Shown: positions 1 to 13,400 of the stretch, in pieces
How positions within the stretch are numbered: position 1 is the stretch's first letter
Layout: every line of letters starts with the position of its first letter
DNA from: Dama dama
Lineage: Eukaryota; Chordata; Mammalia; Artiodactyla; Cervidae
Length of the DNA stretch: 64,000 nucleotides
Reading direction: 5' to 3'
NCBI RefSeq assembly: GCF_033118175.1
Contig: NC_083693.1
Location: 56,971,981 to 57,035,980, forward strand
Notes under the pieces: model-generated
What the model was told of the DNA's origin: nothing
Databases searched by the model: none
The model's input: only the letters and a program-made list of their open reading frames with translations
Translations under genes and position numbers: made by a program

Positions 1-300
1 TGTTTTGTAAATTACTTGCTGATTCTGTTTTTTGGGGGAGAGGACCTGTTTTTCTTACTGACTTCTAAAAGCTTTTTGCATATTACAGTTATTAACCCTT
101 TGGTATATATAAATATTTCTTTCTAGTTACTTGCTTGTTTTTAAATTTTAAGTTTTATTTTTGTTAATTTTTGATTTTTAAAACTTTGAAATAAGCATTA
201 TGTAGTTAAGTTTATCTTATATGACCATCTTTACCGTTTATTCATGTTGAGAAAGTTCTCCTCTGTAAAAGTCTGTACAGTAGAAGATTGTTTATGCAGA
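1..300 (-). mobile_element. Old L1 fragment
   Basis: AT-rich sequence with the antisense L1 ORF2 pattern (CTTTTTGCATATT, TTAACCCTTTGGTATATA, TTTTTAATTTTTATGTAGTTAA-like spacing), strongly diverged. The subfamily cannot be assigned by eye. MIA2 intron. Confidence 0.45.
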
Positions 301-678
301 ATTTGATCTATTCTAGATTAAGGGTATTTCTGAAGGTTAGTTAGCCACAAAATGGCCCATGATTAAAAAAAAAAGATTAATATAAATGAGGTATGGCATG
401 TTATATGGGATATAAAGAATGGCAAAAAATGGCCAAATCTAACAAGTGTGTTTGTCTCAGAAAGCTTTTAATTTGATATAAATTTGTCATGTAAGTAGTT
501 GAAGAATGTTAAAGTGTCTGTTATTTTACTTTAAAACCCATGTTTTAAAAGTTCTTTGAAAAAGGGAGCCCTTCCTTCCTTCCCTTCTTTCCTCATTACA
601 CTCCTCCTTCCTCACCACTTCCTTTTTTCTCGCCTTTCTTAGCAACACATTTTGTTGTATAATATTTATTAGTGGTGC

Positions 679-889
679 ATGTGTGCTCAGTTGCTAAGTT
701 GTGTTGGACTCTTTGCAACTCCGTGGACTCTAGCCCACCAGGCTCTTCTGTCCATGGGATTTCCCAGGCAAGAATACTGAAGTGGGTTGCCATTTCTGTC
801 GCCAAGGGATCTTCCCAACCCAGGGATCAAACCCAGGTCTCCTGTGCTGGCAGGTGAATTCTTTACCACTGAGTGACCCGGGAAGCCTC
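679..889 (-). mobile_element. Bov-tA type SINE with 14-bp TSD
   Basis: The reverse strand starts GGCTTCCCGGGTCACTCAG and carries the tRNA-like A/B box region and the unique Bov-A part. The direct repeat TTTATTAGTGGTGC flanks it at 665-678 and 890-903. Confidence 0.93.
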
Positions 890-1010
890 TTTATTAGTGG
901 TGCTCCTAGGTATATATAAATAAGTGCATCTACACCTGAGTTTGATACAAGAATACGAGTTACTCTCCTTTTTGTGAGGTTCTATTAATGATACACCTTA
1001 CATACATAAG

Positions 1011-1206
1011 TGTGAAAGTGAAAGTCGCTCAGTTGTGTCCGACTCTTTGTGACCCCATGGATATACAGTCCATGGAATTCTCCAGGCCAGAATACTGGAG
1101 TGGGTAGCCTTTCCCTTCTCCAGGGAATCTTCCCAACCCAGGGATGGAACCCAGGTCTCCCGCATTGCAGGTGTATTCTTAACCAGCTGAACCACAAGGG
1201 AACCCC
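1011..1206 (-). mobile_element. Bov-tA type SINE
   Basis: Minus-strand copy (plus strand reads GTGAAAGTCGCTCAGTTGTG through ACCACAAGGGAACCCC). It ends about 79 nt before the acceptor of MIA2 exon 1285-1407, close to its branch-point region. Confidence 0.92.
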
Positions 1207-1284
1207 ATAAATAAGTGTACCTGTGCATAAATATGATGAGATAATAAGAGTTGCTTTTCTTTTTCTTTGGGGTTTAAATTTTAG

Positions 1285-1407
1285 CTTTTACAAGAAGCTG
1301 AAGAATTGAGAGAACAAGTGAATGAGCTTAATAAACAGAAAATAACATTTGAAGACTACAAAGTACATGTGGAACAAGTTCTGTGTGATAAAGAAAATCA
1401 AATTAAG
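1285..1407 (+). CDS. MIA2: MIA2 coding exon a (first in window)
   Basis: Acceptor TTTTAG ends at 1284 and donor GTAAAT starts at 1408. The exon is 123 nt, phase 0 at both ends, 41 residues beginning LLQEAEELREQVNELNK. It is coiled-coil sequence of cTAGE5 type (Leu at a/d spacing, many Glu/Lys). Reading starts mid-gene; upstream exons are left of the window. Confidence 0.93.
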
Positions 1408-4400
1408 GTAAATGGCCCTGCTGGTTTAATGACTGAGTTAAGCTACAACTTTAAATTAATTGTGAAATATAAGAAGTTTTGTTTTTAACAGCTTTTATTT
1501 TGAGGACATTTGAGGAGATGTACTTTTTGGCAAACATTGCTAGTTGTACTGTGTTTTTATTCTTGTTGCCAAATGTTCTTTGAAAACTTGTAGATTTGTA
1601 GTGTGTGTGTGTATATATATGTGTGTGTGTATATATATATATGTATATATATGTATTCCCCGTGTCCTTTTTTCTTCTCTCTTCTATTTTAGCCTAGCTA
1701 TTTAATGAAGAAAGACAAAAGACTTTGGATTTTAGCTTTTATCTTAAGATTTCCATCTTTTTTTGTTGATGAGAAGAGTTAGAAAGAATTTTATAAATTG
1801 GACAAATGAAGTTATATGCATTGAATATAAATATGAATATCTTTAATGCCTAGATTAACCAGTATATGTACTTTCACAGAGATGAATATTTTAGGTAAAT
1901 CTAGTTGCACTTTAACTCCATTAGGAATAAAATAATTGGTATTACTGTTAAGATTTATTGATTTTTTTCCTACTTCTTATCTCTCCCTTCTACCAGTTTT
2001 TCCTGCCTACACTTTTAAATCTTACATTTTTAAGCTGCAAACAGATACTCAAGTGTGAATATTAACTAATAAGATGTACAACTAACATTCTGTAACCTGC
2101 ACAGTGAAGTGGATGATGTCATCTTGAAAGCTATACATTTACACTATTTTCTTCACTACTAAGGATGTTTTGGGGGCTTCCTCAGTGTCTCAACAGTAAA
2201 GAACCCACCTGCCAGTGCAGGAGACGGGGGCTCAATCCCTGGGTCGGGACGGTCCCTGGAGGAGGGCATGGCAGCCCACTCCAGGGTTCCTGCCTAGAGA
2301 ATCCCATGGACAGGAGCCTAGAGGGCTGCAGTCCATGGGGTCACAAAGAGTTGGACACGACTGAAGCGACTTAGCATGCTTGCAAAGATGTTTTCACAGT
2401 TCCATCATTAGGATTTGTATTTGTAATTTGGCATATTGTTTTGTTTTATTTTTTCCTAAACTTTGCTAAAAGACTTGGGACTCTTCCTAACAGAAGAAGA
2501 ATGAGGTGCTAATCTCAAGCTCTACTCAGAGCTGTAGGCCATGATATTTGTGCCTGGAACTCTCAAAAGGGAGGAGATTGGAGGGTGGAAATTATAGAGC
2601 AGAATCAGTCTTTTAGGTGTGTCCTTCCACAGAAATACATGGAATAGTCTATTTTATTCTCTATAGTGTAAGAAAATCTTTAAGAAAATTCAAAAAGAAC
2701 TATAGCAAAGACTGTAATGTTGCAACTCAGATTCTCTTTTACAATTTCTTTTTCTTTTTGTCAGTTATGTCAGTTGATCTCCTCAGCTAGTTGTCTACTT
2801 GAATAAATTGAATCTGTGAAATCTCTTTTTTCATATATCATGTACTTCACCTGGGGATTTGTTTGACTTCACACAAAATTTGTTCTCATGTTAATGACTG
2901 CTCTTATTGTGGCAGTGAGAAATACCACGTAAGAAATCTTGTTACTGTATAGTCATTGATACATTTAGCAAAAATGGGCCATTACTAGGTATTATATTTA
3001 TTTGATTTGGGCTTCCTTGGTGGCTCAGATGGTAAGGAATCCACCTGCAATGCAGGAGACCTGGGTTCGATCCCTGAGTTGGAAGATCACTAGAGAAATG
3101 AATGGCTACCCACGCCAGTATTCTTGCCTGGAGAATTCCATGGAGAAAGGTGCCTGGTGGGCTACAGTCCATGGGGTCATGAAGAGTCGGACCTGACTGA
3201 GCGACTGACACTTTGCGTTTTCACTTTTCATATTTGACTTAAGAGTAACCAGTTGTTATTTCTAACCTGTAGACCTTAATAGTAAATAAATGTTAGTTTT
3301 TGAGAGTATTTACATATTTTATGCTGGGTAGAGAGTAAGAGCTCATGTACTTTTATCTATGTGGATTGATTTTTAGACTACAGTTATGCATTCAGAGGTT
3401 GTAAAGTCAGCATAAGGCATTACCCTCTTTTTTTCCCCCTTTGGTAAATGTCAAGTCTCTGACAGAGCGCTTACGAAAGATGAAAGACTGGACTGCTGTA
3501 CTTGGTGAAGACATTACAGATGATGATAACTTGGAATGGGAAATGAAGAGTGATTCAGAAAATGATGCATATCTAGGTATTAAGTCATAACTCATCTTCT
3601 TTTACTGGAAATGATGACTGGCTCTTGTATATCCTTTTAGTTCCCCATGTGCATAATACTCTTTATATACTCATGTAATATTCTTTTCGTCTCTCGCTAT
3701 CCCTTATGGTTGTTTCAGCTAAGATAGCTCCATTTCAGTAAATCTTTCTTCAGTGCCTCAGATAGACTTTCAGCCTTCCTCATCTCTGTTCTTTTTATGT
3801 GTTGTACATTATAGCAGTCTTTGGCTTCCCTGGTGGCTCAGTGGTAAAGAATCTGCCTGTAATGTAGGGGACCGCCTGCAAGGCGGGAGATGTGTGTTCG
3901 ATCCCTGGGTCAGGAAAATCCCCTGGAGAAGGAAATGGCAGCCCACTCCAGTATTCTTGCCTGGGAAATCACATGGACAGAGGAGCCTGGTGGGCTACAA
4001 TCCAAGGGGTCGCAAGAGTCATACATGATTTAGTGACTAAACCACAACCACGACCACAGCAGTCTTCACATTGCATCATAATTCTTCCCATGCCTATTTG
4101 CCCCTGTACTGTAAGCAGATCAAATGGATGGGTGAGTAGTTGGAAAATTGAGTGTTATATAAATGAATGCCTTAAGATGCATTTCTTTAGATGGTTCATT
4201 TGGTGACAGTACTTTAATTTTTACCAGCCCAAATTCTGTTGCCATTGCTGGTTGCAGTATGAAAACTCAGCAGAAGTTAGATTCCCTATAGCCACTTAGT
4301 GTGTTTTCAGATCAGTTCTTTTGACTTTGAAAGAGAACATCTTGTTTTGATGTATAGACTCACAGAAAATCATAAGAACAGTGCAGAGAGGTCTCAGGTA

Positions 4401-7400
4401 TCTTCTTTGAGTTTCCCCCCAGTGATAGTTTCTCTGACTTTTGTAACCTTTCTCTTTTCTCTCCCTCCATCCTCTGTGTCAGTAAAAAATGTGTTAAGGA
4501 GAAGGTGTGATTTTTTTTTTTAAAGATTTTCTTTGATGATAACATTAATGTCTTGGAAGAAAAGTACACTCCAAAGTAAAGACATATAGTTCTGTTTGTA
4601 CTTTTTTACTTCTGCTTTATCCTGTAAGAAATAATTATTTTTCTTTTTTTTTAATTTTAATTTATTTTTTTTAGAAATAATTATTTTTCTAATGAGAAAA
4701 CTCATGTTTAATGTTATTTTAATTTGGAATATAATTCTGGTCATATTTTGTCTGATGAGGGATTCTAAGAATAATTGAAACTGTGGGCTAGATTTAGGTG
4801 ATTCCCAAATGCTTATTTTAACTCTGTTTTTGGAGTTAGTGGTGAAGAACCGTGTTACATGATACTATGATAATTCCATTGCTTTTTTTGTTTAGCTTCC
4901 TTGGAGCAGGTCTGAGGCCACTGTGCCTTATATTCTTTATTGTAGCAAGGGATTATAAAGCTCTAGTTGAGTGAACTAATAAAATCATTTGGCTGTCTGT
5001 TGTGGCATTGTACTGTTTTATCAAGTTATTATGTTTTTGTTTTTCACTATAGATAATCAACCAAAAGGAGCTTTGAAGAAACTGATTCATGCTGCTAAGG
5101 TTTGCATTACTACATAAGAATATAGAGAAACAGATAAAGCATGGATTAAATCCATATATTCTAGTAACTGTTTTAAATGTCCATTTTATAGTTAACCATA
5201 TAAGTGACAGAAGTTTTAGAAGTGATCAGAATTTTCTTCAGTTGCTTTTTAATTTTTTTACGGTAACTAGAAATTCATATTGTTAGTTTTTAGAATTTAT
5301 TGTAATAAAAATTTTCAAGGTGTGCACTCGTTTCTTTGGATAAGGACTGTATGAAGATTGTTTACTACATATTTTCCCACAGTTTTCCTCTTTCAGTGTT
5401 CTTCATCCTCTGGTCTCAGTGTTTTCTAATAATCTGTTGCCCCATATCTTATCTTGAGAAGTAGGTACTAGATTCATTTTCTTGTGATTTATCCCTACTC
5501 TGTTTCATCCTAGTAGTGGTATCTTGATCTTTATTGATCTATGTGAAGTTTCAGTAATGTAGCTTGAAGGTTGCTTTGATCAAAATTTATGTGCTGAAGG
5601 CAAACAGCTGCTGTTCAAGCATTAGTCACTGACTTCTTTATTCCTGTTTTGAGATTTACATGTGTTGATGACTTTGCTAACTTTCTAAGATGGAAACTCC
5701 ATTGTTGGCTTCTGTAGTCTGGGTAGTAATTTCATCGGAGTGTAAAAGAGCTTCAAAGGATTAAGATGTTATATTGAGATTTTTGTTTGTTTTGGTATAA
5801 TTGTTTAATGTTGCTTTTTTCCTTCTCCTTCTCCCATTCTTTGAAGTTAAGAGCTTCTTTAAAAACCCTAGAAGGAGAAAGAAACCAAATTTACACTCAA
5901 TTATCTGAAGTTGATAAAACAAAAGAAGAGCTTACAGGTAGATAATCTATAGACATACAAAGTTTCTTTAAATAAATATGTCTTCTTATAGAGAATAGAA
6001 CATTAATTGAATCAATTATGGGGAGATACAATTTGATTTTTTTTTTTTTACTTTTGTTTGTTATTTGTGAAAAGTTAGTCTGAGTTTTTATTGTTGGTAA
6101 AGTCATATCGTTTCCCCCATATTTATATAAAATTAATGGCATTATTAAAAAAACGTAAAGCTGTACTTTGAATTTCGTTGTCAAATATTTGGTATGGTTT
6201 TAGTTATTAAAAAGTAGCAAATTAAAACTTAGTTAAAAAAAACTTTGTTAATTGCCAATTTGATTTTTAGTAGTGGTACTTCTATATTTTATAGATCTTT
6301 TTATGGTACAGTTTTTTCCTCTAATGTCCTTGCATAGTATATTAACATAAATGGGAATGATGTTAGACCTGTAGAACTGATGTTTTTTTTCATTGAAAAG
6401 ATGATTTTTTTTTATTTTGCTGATAGCATTTTTTTCCCTCAAGTGAACAAATACTGTTATGTTCCAAAATTTTAAAAGTTGATGTAAGGAACATTCCATA
6501 TTGTAAAAAAAAAAAAAAAAATTCAGCATAACTGTTAGCATAAAAAAATGATGGAAGGACATTCTCGAATGTCAGCCATGATTCTCTTTGAATATGGGAT
6601 CATGGACAGATTTCTGTTTTCTTTTTACTTATCTATATTTTCAAAAATTTCTAAAATAAGTAAACTGGGTTTATAATAAGACATTTTTTGAAAAGGTTGA
6701 GCCACCAAAGATACAGATTATTTAAAAAATTATCATTGCCCTATTCACATGGTACTGGTAGTTCGGTTATTTGTGAGTTTTGAAAAACATTAATATTAAC
6801 TTAAAGTTTTGCTAATGTATAGTACTGAAAGCCATGGGAGATTTATAAGAGGAAAAGATACGGAGCCTACTTTCAAGGAAGCCCTATTTTAGTACATTAA
6901 CCAGCTCTCAGTGAGGAACTGTAGTGAGTGCTGGGATAGTAAGGAATTTGCTCACCAGTTACCCCATCACTTAATATGGTATCTTGGCAAATTACTATTT
7001 TTCTAAAACTAGTATTTGGAGACTTTGTGTCCCTTCTTGCAAATCTTTCTTATTTTAGGGAGTCATGAAAGATAAATTTCTATAATTTATCTTCTATTCA
7101 GAACAGAAAGGTTTTCTTCTGAATTGTTTCTCCTCTGACCCTGCCGTTTTTGGTAATCATTTACAGTGCTATTTTAAGATACAGAGGATTTGAGACAAAA
7201 TAGTTATGGTAGAAGTGAAAAAATAGAATGAAAGTTTAAGTGTTGGTTTGATTTTTCTTTTTAAATAGAGATGATCCAATTTTAAAAAAAGTAATATCCA
7301 ACATGAATGTCAGTTAAGTGACTTAACAATGGCTTGTTAAGAATTGTTAAGATGACATGGCAATGGCTTAAGGCCAAAGGTCAACAAACTTTACTGATCT

Positions 7401-10400
7401 AGATTTAAAAATTTCTTGGAAAGACAGATGTGGACAATTTTCTGCACATTTAATCATTTAATGTTAAGGTATTAAACTGTCTTTTTGGTGTGTATATTTA
7501 ATTAGTAGATGTTTTAGAATAATTATATAACATTACATAAATCAATAAAATTCTAATGATTGTTAGTATGGTTTGGAATTGTCCTGTTTAGGCAGAGTGA
7601 GTTTTGCCTTGTTTCAAGATTTGTCGTATGGTCGTGATTCATACACATTTTTTGGGGAGATGTCACCTTAGTCTTAGAGGAGTTGAATTATGTTATGTTG
7701 AAACAAATAATTTCCCTAATTAGTGTACCCACTAATTATTTTATAATCATAATTAATTAGAATTGTTTAATTTTCATGGATGATTCTTTTAGGTTGAAAC
7801 AAAGCTAAAGTTAGTATTTTCCTTTCCAGTCTTGATCTGGTGTGAACCAGCAGGACTTTGGGGCATTCATTATGAGAAGACCCAAATTTCTGGCTTGATT
7901 TTTACCATGTATAAAAATTTTGGCTTAAAAAGAGGCTGGGTAGAAGTATTAATGGGTAAACTTTACTAGCGAAAAAAAGATACATTATTAATCATGTGGG
8001 AGAGAGTCACAGGAAATATTAAGCTAAAGTATTTGCCTTCAAAATCCTCATCACCAAAACTTTGAGAATTTTAGTGACTTTTGTCTCCTAGACTGAAAAT
8101 TAGATGCTAGAATTAGAGTACTGAAGGTTTTAGAAATTTTTTGTAGGAAATCCTTAAATAATAAAAAAAATTATAATTTATATAGCTCTTTAACATGTTA
8201 AAAGGTATTTAGGCGAACAAAATATCAATTTTCTGTCAGAAAGAATTTAGCTTATTAATAATTAGTTTTTGTAATTTTTATTTTTATAAAATATCAATGT
8301 GTAGCTCAAAATATTTGCTCCCTTAATTGTGATTTAAAAAATTTTTCTGTAGAGTGTATTAAAAATCTCCAGACTGAACAAGCATCTTTACAGTCAGAAA
8401 ATACACAGTTCGAAAGTGAAACTCAAAAACTTCAGCAGAAACTTAAAGTAATGACTGAACTATATCAAGAAAATGAAATGATACTTCACAGGTAATAAAT
8501 TACATTGATCACTCCATTGAGTGGCAGATAAAACAGCTTAAAGATATTTTGCTTTCAGCTTATGTGATTATTTAGGCTTCCCTTGTGGCTCCGCTGGTAA
8601 AGAATCCACCTGCAATGTGGGAGACTTGGGTTCAACTCCTGTGTTGGGAAGATCCCCTGGAGAAGGGAAAGGCTACCCACTCCAGTATTTTGACCTAGAG
8701 AATTCCGCAGACTCTATAGTCCATGGGGTCACAGAGTTGGACACCACTGAGTGACTTTCACTTTCATTATGTGGTTATTCAAAGTTCTTAATTTATGATT
8801 GGGTTGCATCTCATCAATTTATTTTTTTAAGAAAGTTATTTGATTTTGAAACATTTTTTGTTCAATGATAAAAATATAAATGCTAATGGTGAACTCTTAA
8901 AGCGTCTGTATTAGTAGTACTGTATTGATAAGGTGCTTTACAATTTGATTCTATTATATTAAATTCCACACTCAGGTACATTTGTTTTTTTCTTACGTGT
9001 GATGTTTTTATTGATATTTACAGGTTGCTTTATGGGAAGCAGTAGAATAAATCACCAGTTGTGATATAATTAAAAATATACCATTGGTTATTTTATGACA
9101 TACAATAACAGAAATAAAATACTTTTTCTTTTAAGGAAATTGACAATGGAGGAAAATTACCGGTTAGAGAAAGAGGAGAAACTTTCCAAAGCTGATGAAA
9201 AGATCAACCATGCAGCTGAAGAGCTGGAGACCTATAGGTATGAATATATTTCACCCCTTTCTTTTTGAGGTAGGAAGGGTATCCATACAAAAGCCCAAAA
9301 GCAGAAAAAAATAATAATCAAAAAAAATCCCCCATAATTTTGTTTTATTATTTTCATTTAGATGTCTTGCTCTTATGCGATTATACAGAAAATATAAAAA
9401 GGAAAAAAGTTTTACTTTATGTAATTCAAAACCTCTTAGAGTAGTTGGATTTGAATATGGGCAATCCTATATTATGTTAAAGTTAAGAACTTTGTCAATG
9501 TGACTAATTTTAAGGTCTTTCCTCTTTGGTTCACATGGGGAAGAATGTATATAATATCAATCAGTTTGAGAAGTATGCTGCAAAAAGAATAAGCCTTAAT
9601 TAAAGTTATGAAGAAGTGTTTATAAGACCATAAATCTAGTTTTTACCTTAGCTCAATCCTTACTGAAATAATCAATCCTAAAATAATAGAAATAATAAAA
9701 ACCTAGAGAAAATAAGTGACAAGATTCAACAGTACTCCAAATTGTTGTGATACTTCATTTTACATTAGGAAGAGCAAGCTTGAATTTTATCCAAAAGAAG
9801 TTTTTAGTCTTATAAGGTCTTTTTATAGTCTTATGAACTTTAAGTCTTTTTAGTTTTATAAAGGTAATAGCATTTTCTTTCTCACAGATCTTTAATTTCC
9901 TAGAGTTCTATTAAGACACTAGACATCTGAATACATCTCCCAATATGCTTCTTAAAAATGAAAATGAGCCAGTATTCCATCTAAATCTTTTCATGATTTT
10001 TGTCTTAGGTAAACTCAAGTAGTAATATTCCTAAAGCTTACCTAATGTTTAAATTATATCAGGAAAAAAATATGCTTTAGAACCTTGCAACTAAACCAGC
10101 AACACCAAAGGTGATGAACATGTGGAGTTCTAGCATTACATGAAACAAAGCAGTCTAGGTGTTAAATTAATTAATATTTTCAGTAGAGATAGCGTGTTCT
10201 GTCATTTCTTAGTTTATGTTAAGAGTAGAATGATTGTTCTTTATAGAAAGCGAGCCAAAGATCTAGAAGAGGAGTTGGAGAGAACTATTCATTCTTATCA
10301 AGGACAGGTATGTGTGTGTGTGTGTGTGTGTGTATGTGTAACTTAAAACAGTGGTGATTTGTTTGAATTCATATCTGTTTTGATGCAGGAGTATAGTTAG

Positions 10401-13400
10401 TCTCTTGAGGTTTTGCATGTGGTGGCCGAACATTTCTAGGGAGCAAAGATTCTGGGACAAGAGACATTGTTTAAAGTTGCTATGTGAACTACTGCTGATT
10501 TGGGAATTTGAGTTGCATAAATAAATAAACATATATCAGCATTAGGGTCTTTTATTTATATATATATATATGACCAGTCTGGCTAGTTGTTTCTTAATTG
10601 GTATCTCCTATTCATGGGGTCGCAAAGAGTCGGACACGACTGAGCGAGTGAATTGAACTGAACTGAACTGATTGTAATTGATTATTGTGTAAAACAGAAA
10701 TGTACTAGACAAAAATTTCAGTTGTCTTAACATTGTTTTTGTTTTAGAAGTGTAATAGAGTAGATCATATGTATATGAAAATTTGCTTTAAAATAATACT
10801 TGCTGACTTTTTAGAGATGATTGAGTTACATTTGAGTTTATGAGTTTTGTATTAAATCAGTGGTAGGTATGAATGTTTTTTACAGAAAAAATAGTTATTA
10901 GTAGTATTTTAATGACTTTTCTTTTTCAGATTATTTCTCATGAGAAAAAAGCACATGATAATTGGGTAAGTATTAAATTTTCTTAGGCTTTTTTGTCAAA
11001 TTGTTCTTTTTCCTAATTTAGATGAGCAGTGTAAAGGTACACTTTTATAACTGAGAAAAAAGGTAGTGTATAAAGAAATCAGTTTCTTTTAATTTCACCA
11101 GTAGTGGGATTACATCCCTTATGAACTAAATACTTTGTTATGATACAGTTATTCACAAAATCTGATTTTTCCTTCTCTGCTTTTAGCACATTACTTCTTT
11201 GCAAGGAGCTTTACTCTTTGGGGCTTATACTCTGGGGGAAGTGAGGCAACATTCATAGACTTGTTTCAGGCAGTGGATTGCCAGCTAATTACTTGTGGAC
11301 AAATTTTTAAAATTCTCTGGGCTTGTTTACTCATCTGTAAAACAATGGGACTAGCTGAAGTAATAATCTAAAGCCCCTCCTAGTTCTAAAAGTTATATTA
11401 ATATAATTCAGGTATCTGATTCTCTGATTTTTAATTACTTGTTACACATTAAAAAAAAGACCTTCACAAGAAATGACATGTCAGTGTTTTGGAGGAACTG
11501 TATGAGAAAGTGATAACTATATAGATTTTGAGTAATGATCAGGATGGTCTCTCTAACATGAAGAACTGTTGTTAACAGCTGGCCTTTGAAAGACTTGCCC
11601 CTCAAAGTCTTCAAGGGGAAGTGATTTGCACAGTAGGTGAATATGGGGTCTGGAGTCATCTTGTCTTGGTTGCTATCCTGGCTCTATCACTTACCACCCG
11701 TTCCTTACCTAAAGACAGAGATATTACTAGTATCTATTTCACAGTTATTGTGATGACATTAAATAAGATAATTCTGAAGCCAAGTACCTGACACATAGTA
11801 GGCATTCAATAAATGTTAACTGTTAAATTATCATTGTTGTACTGAAGCTTGGAAGATATTTTTATTTTTAGGCATGGATGTTTCTTGGAATGGAGATTTC
11901 AGCTTAGAGTAATAAATTAGATAAGCTGAATATCAGGATCCTTCCCAATTTTGAGCTTTTATGTATATGCTTCTGTAATATTTGTTACTGAAATAATATT
12001 TGTTATTGAAATAATATGCTGGTCTTGGAAGTGAGTTTAGTCTTCCTCACTCCTTTCTAAATGCTCAGATGCAAATTATTTTTTAAAGATGGAGAGGAAC
12101 TGATGTTTATTAGTATTGCATATATTCTAGGCAGTGTACTCAAAGGCTTTTTACATATATTACTCACTTAGTCCACACAATAACTGTAAAAAAAAATGAG
12201 TATTGTAATTCAGGTCTTCCTGATGAGGAAACAGCCCTAGGTCACGTGATTAGAGAGTTAAGATTGGAGATTGAAACATTGACCTTTTAGATTCTAAGTC
12301 TTATACGTTTTTTTTTTTTTTTTTAAGATTCCAAGTCTTATACTTTTTCTTTTCAATACATTGAAATTCTTGTTTAGTAAATAATGACATTGACCTTAAA
12401 TTAAAACATGCAGAAAATATGCCCTTCATGTCTCAAACTAAAAAGATATTTTATAAAAATAATATATACTTATTGAACAAAAATTATACCATGTAGAAAA
12501 GTACAAAGAAGTAATCAGCAGTAGTACTTTAATTTATTCCATACTTTTATAGATACATTGAGACAGAAAGCACATATATATGTTTAAAAAAACAAGATCA
12601 TATATTAATGTTTTATAACCTTTCTTAATATATCATAGATACTTTTTATGAAGTTTTATCTTTTCTATGAAGGTTTTCATTTTATAAACTTTCAGTTTGT
12701 TTCCACTATTTTACTGTAATAATTTCTTAATTTTAGGTGTTAGTTACTCTGTTGAGCATTTCTTTGCTCCATCCTATTAGATTTAATCTTCCTTTAAATT
12801 GTCATAGTACTTGGGTTTTTTTTTTGTATCCTGTGGCAAGTCCTGTGGTTATTTGTATTTGTTCTTACCACAGATTTAAGCTTATAGGGACTGTCTTGTT
12901 TTCCTTCTTAACACCTGTACCTAATAGAATCTTTTTGCATCTTGTAAGTGTTCAATATCTGAATATAAATGTTCTAGATTACAATATAGTTGGTTATTTA
13001 CTAAAATTACAGTTTTTGCTAACTTCTGGGTGTAAATTTTTCAAATGTGAACCATTGTCATCAGTCTATTTTTATATTTCTTTGTTGTAGGTATATCTTT
13101 AATATATACTATACTATAATCAGAGTAGAACTTACTTTTGACTTAACTACACATTTTTGTGCCATATATTTAAGAGTAAATATGTTACACATTAGCAAAC
13201 ATTTAGAAATGATTTTAGTTCTGCATCATTAAAAGTTAAATGAATTGGTATTTTGTTAACAAAAATTGTCACAATGGTGTTCTTTTTTGTTAGTACAAAA
13301 TTGATTATATAATTTGGAAAAAGATTTACACCTGGAATCTTTTGATATTGAGTGCTAACATGTGGTTAAGCTATATTTTTGGTGAATATTGGCCCAGTTA

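Noticed and set aside
12737..13090. 117-codon plus-strand open frame
   Set aside because: T-rich intron sequence giving Leu/Phe/Ile-rich translation; no splice sites in MIA2 phase and no recognisable family.
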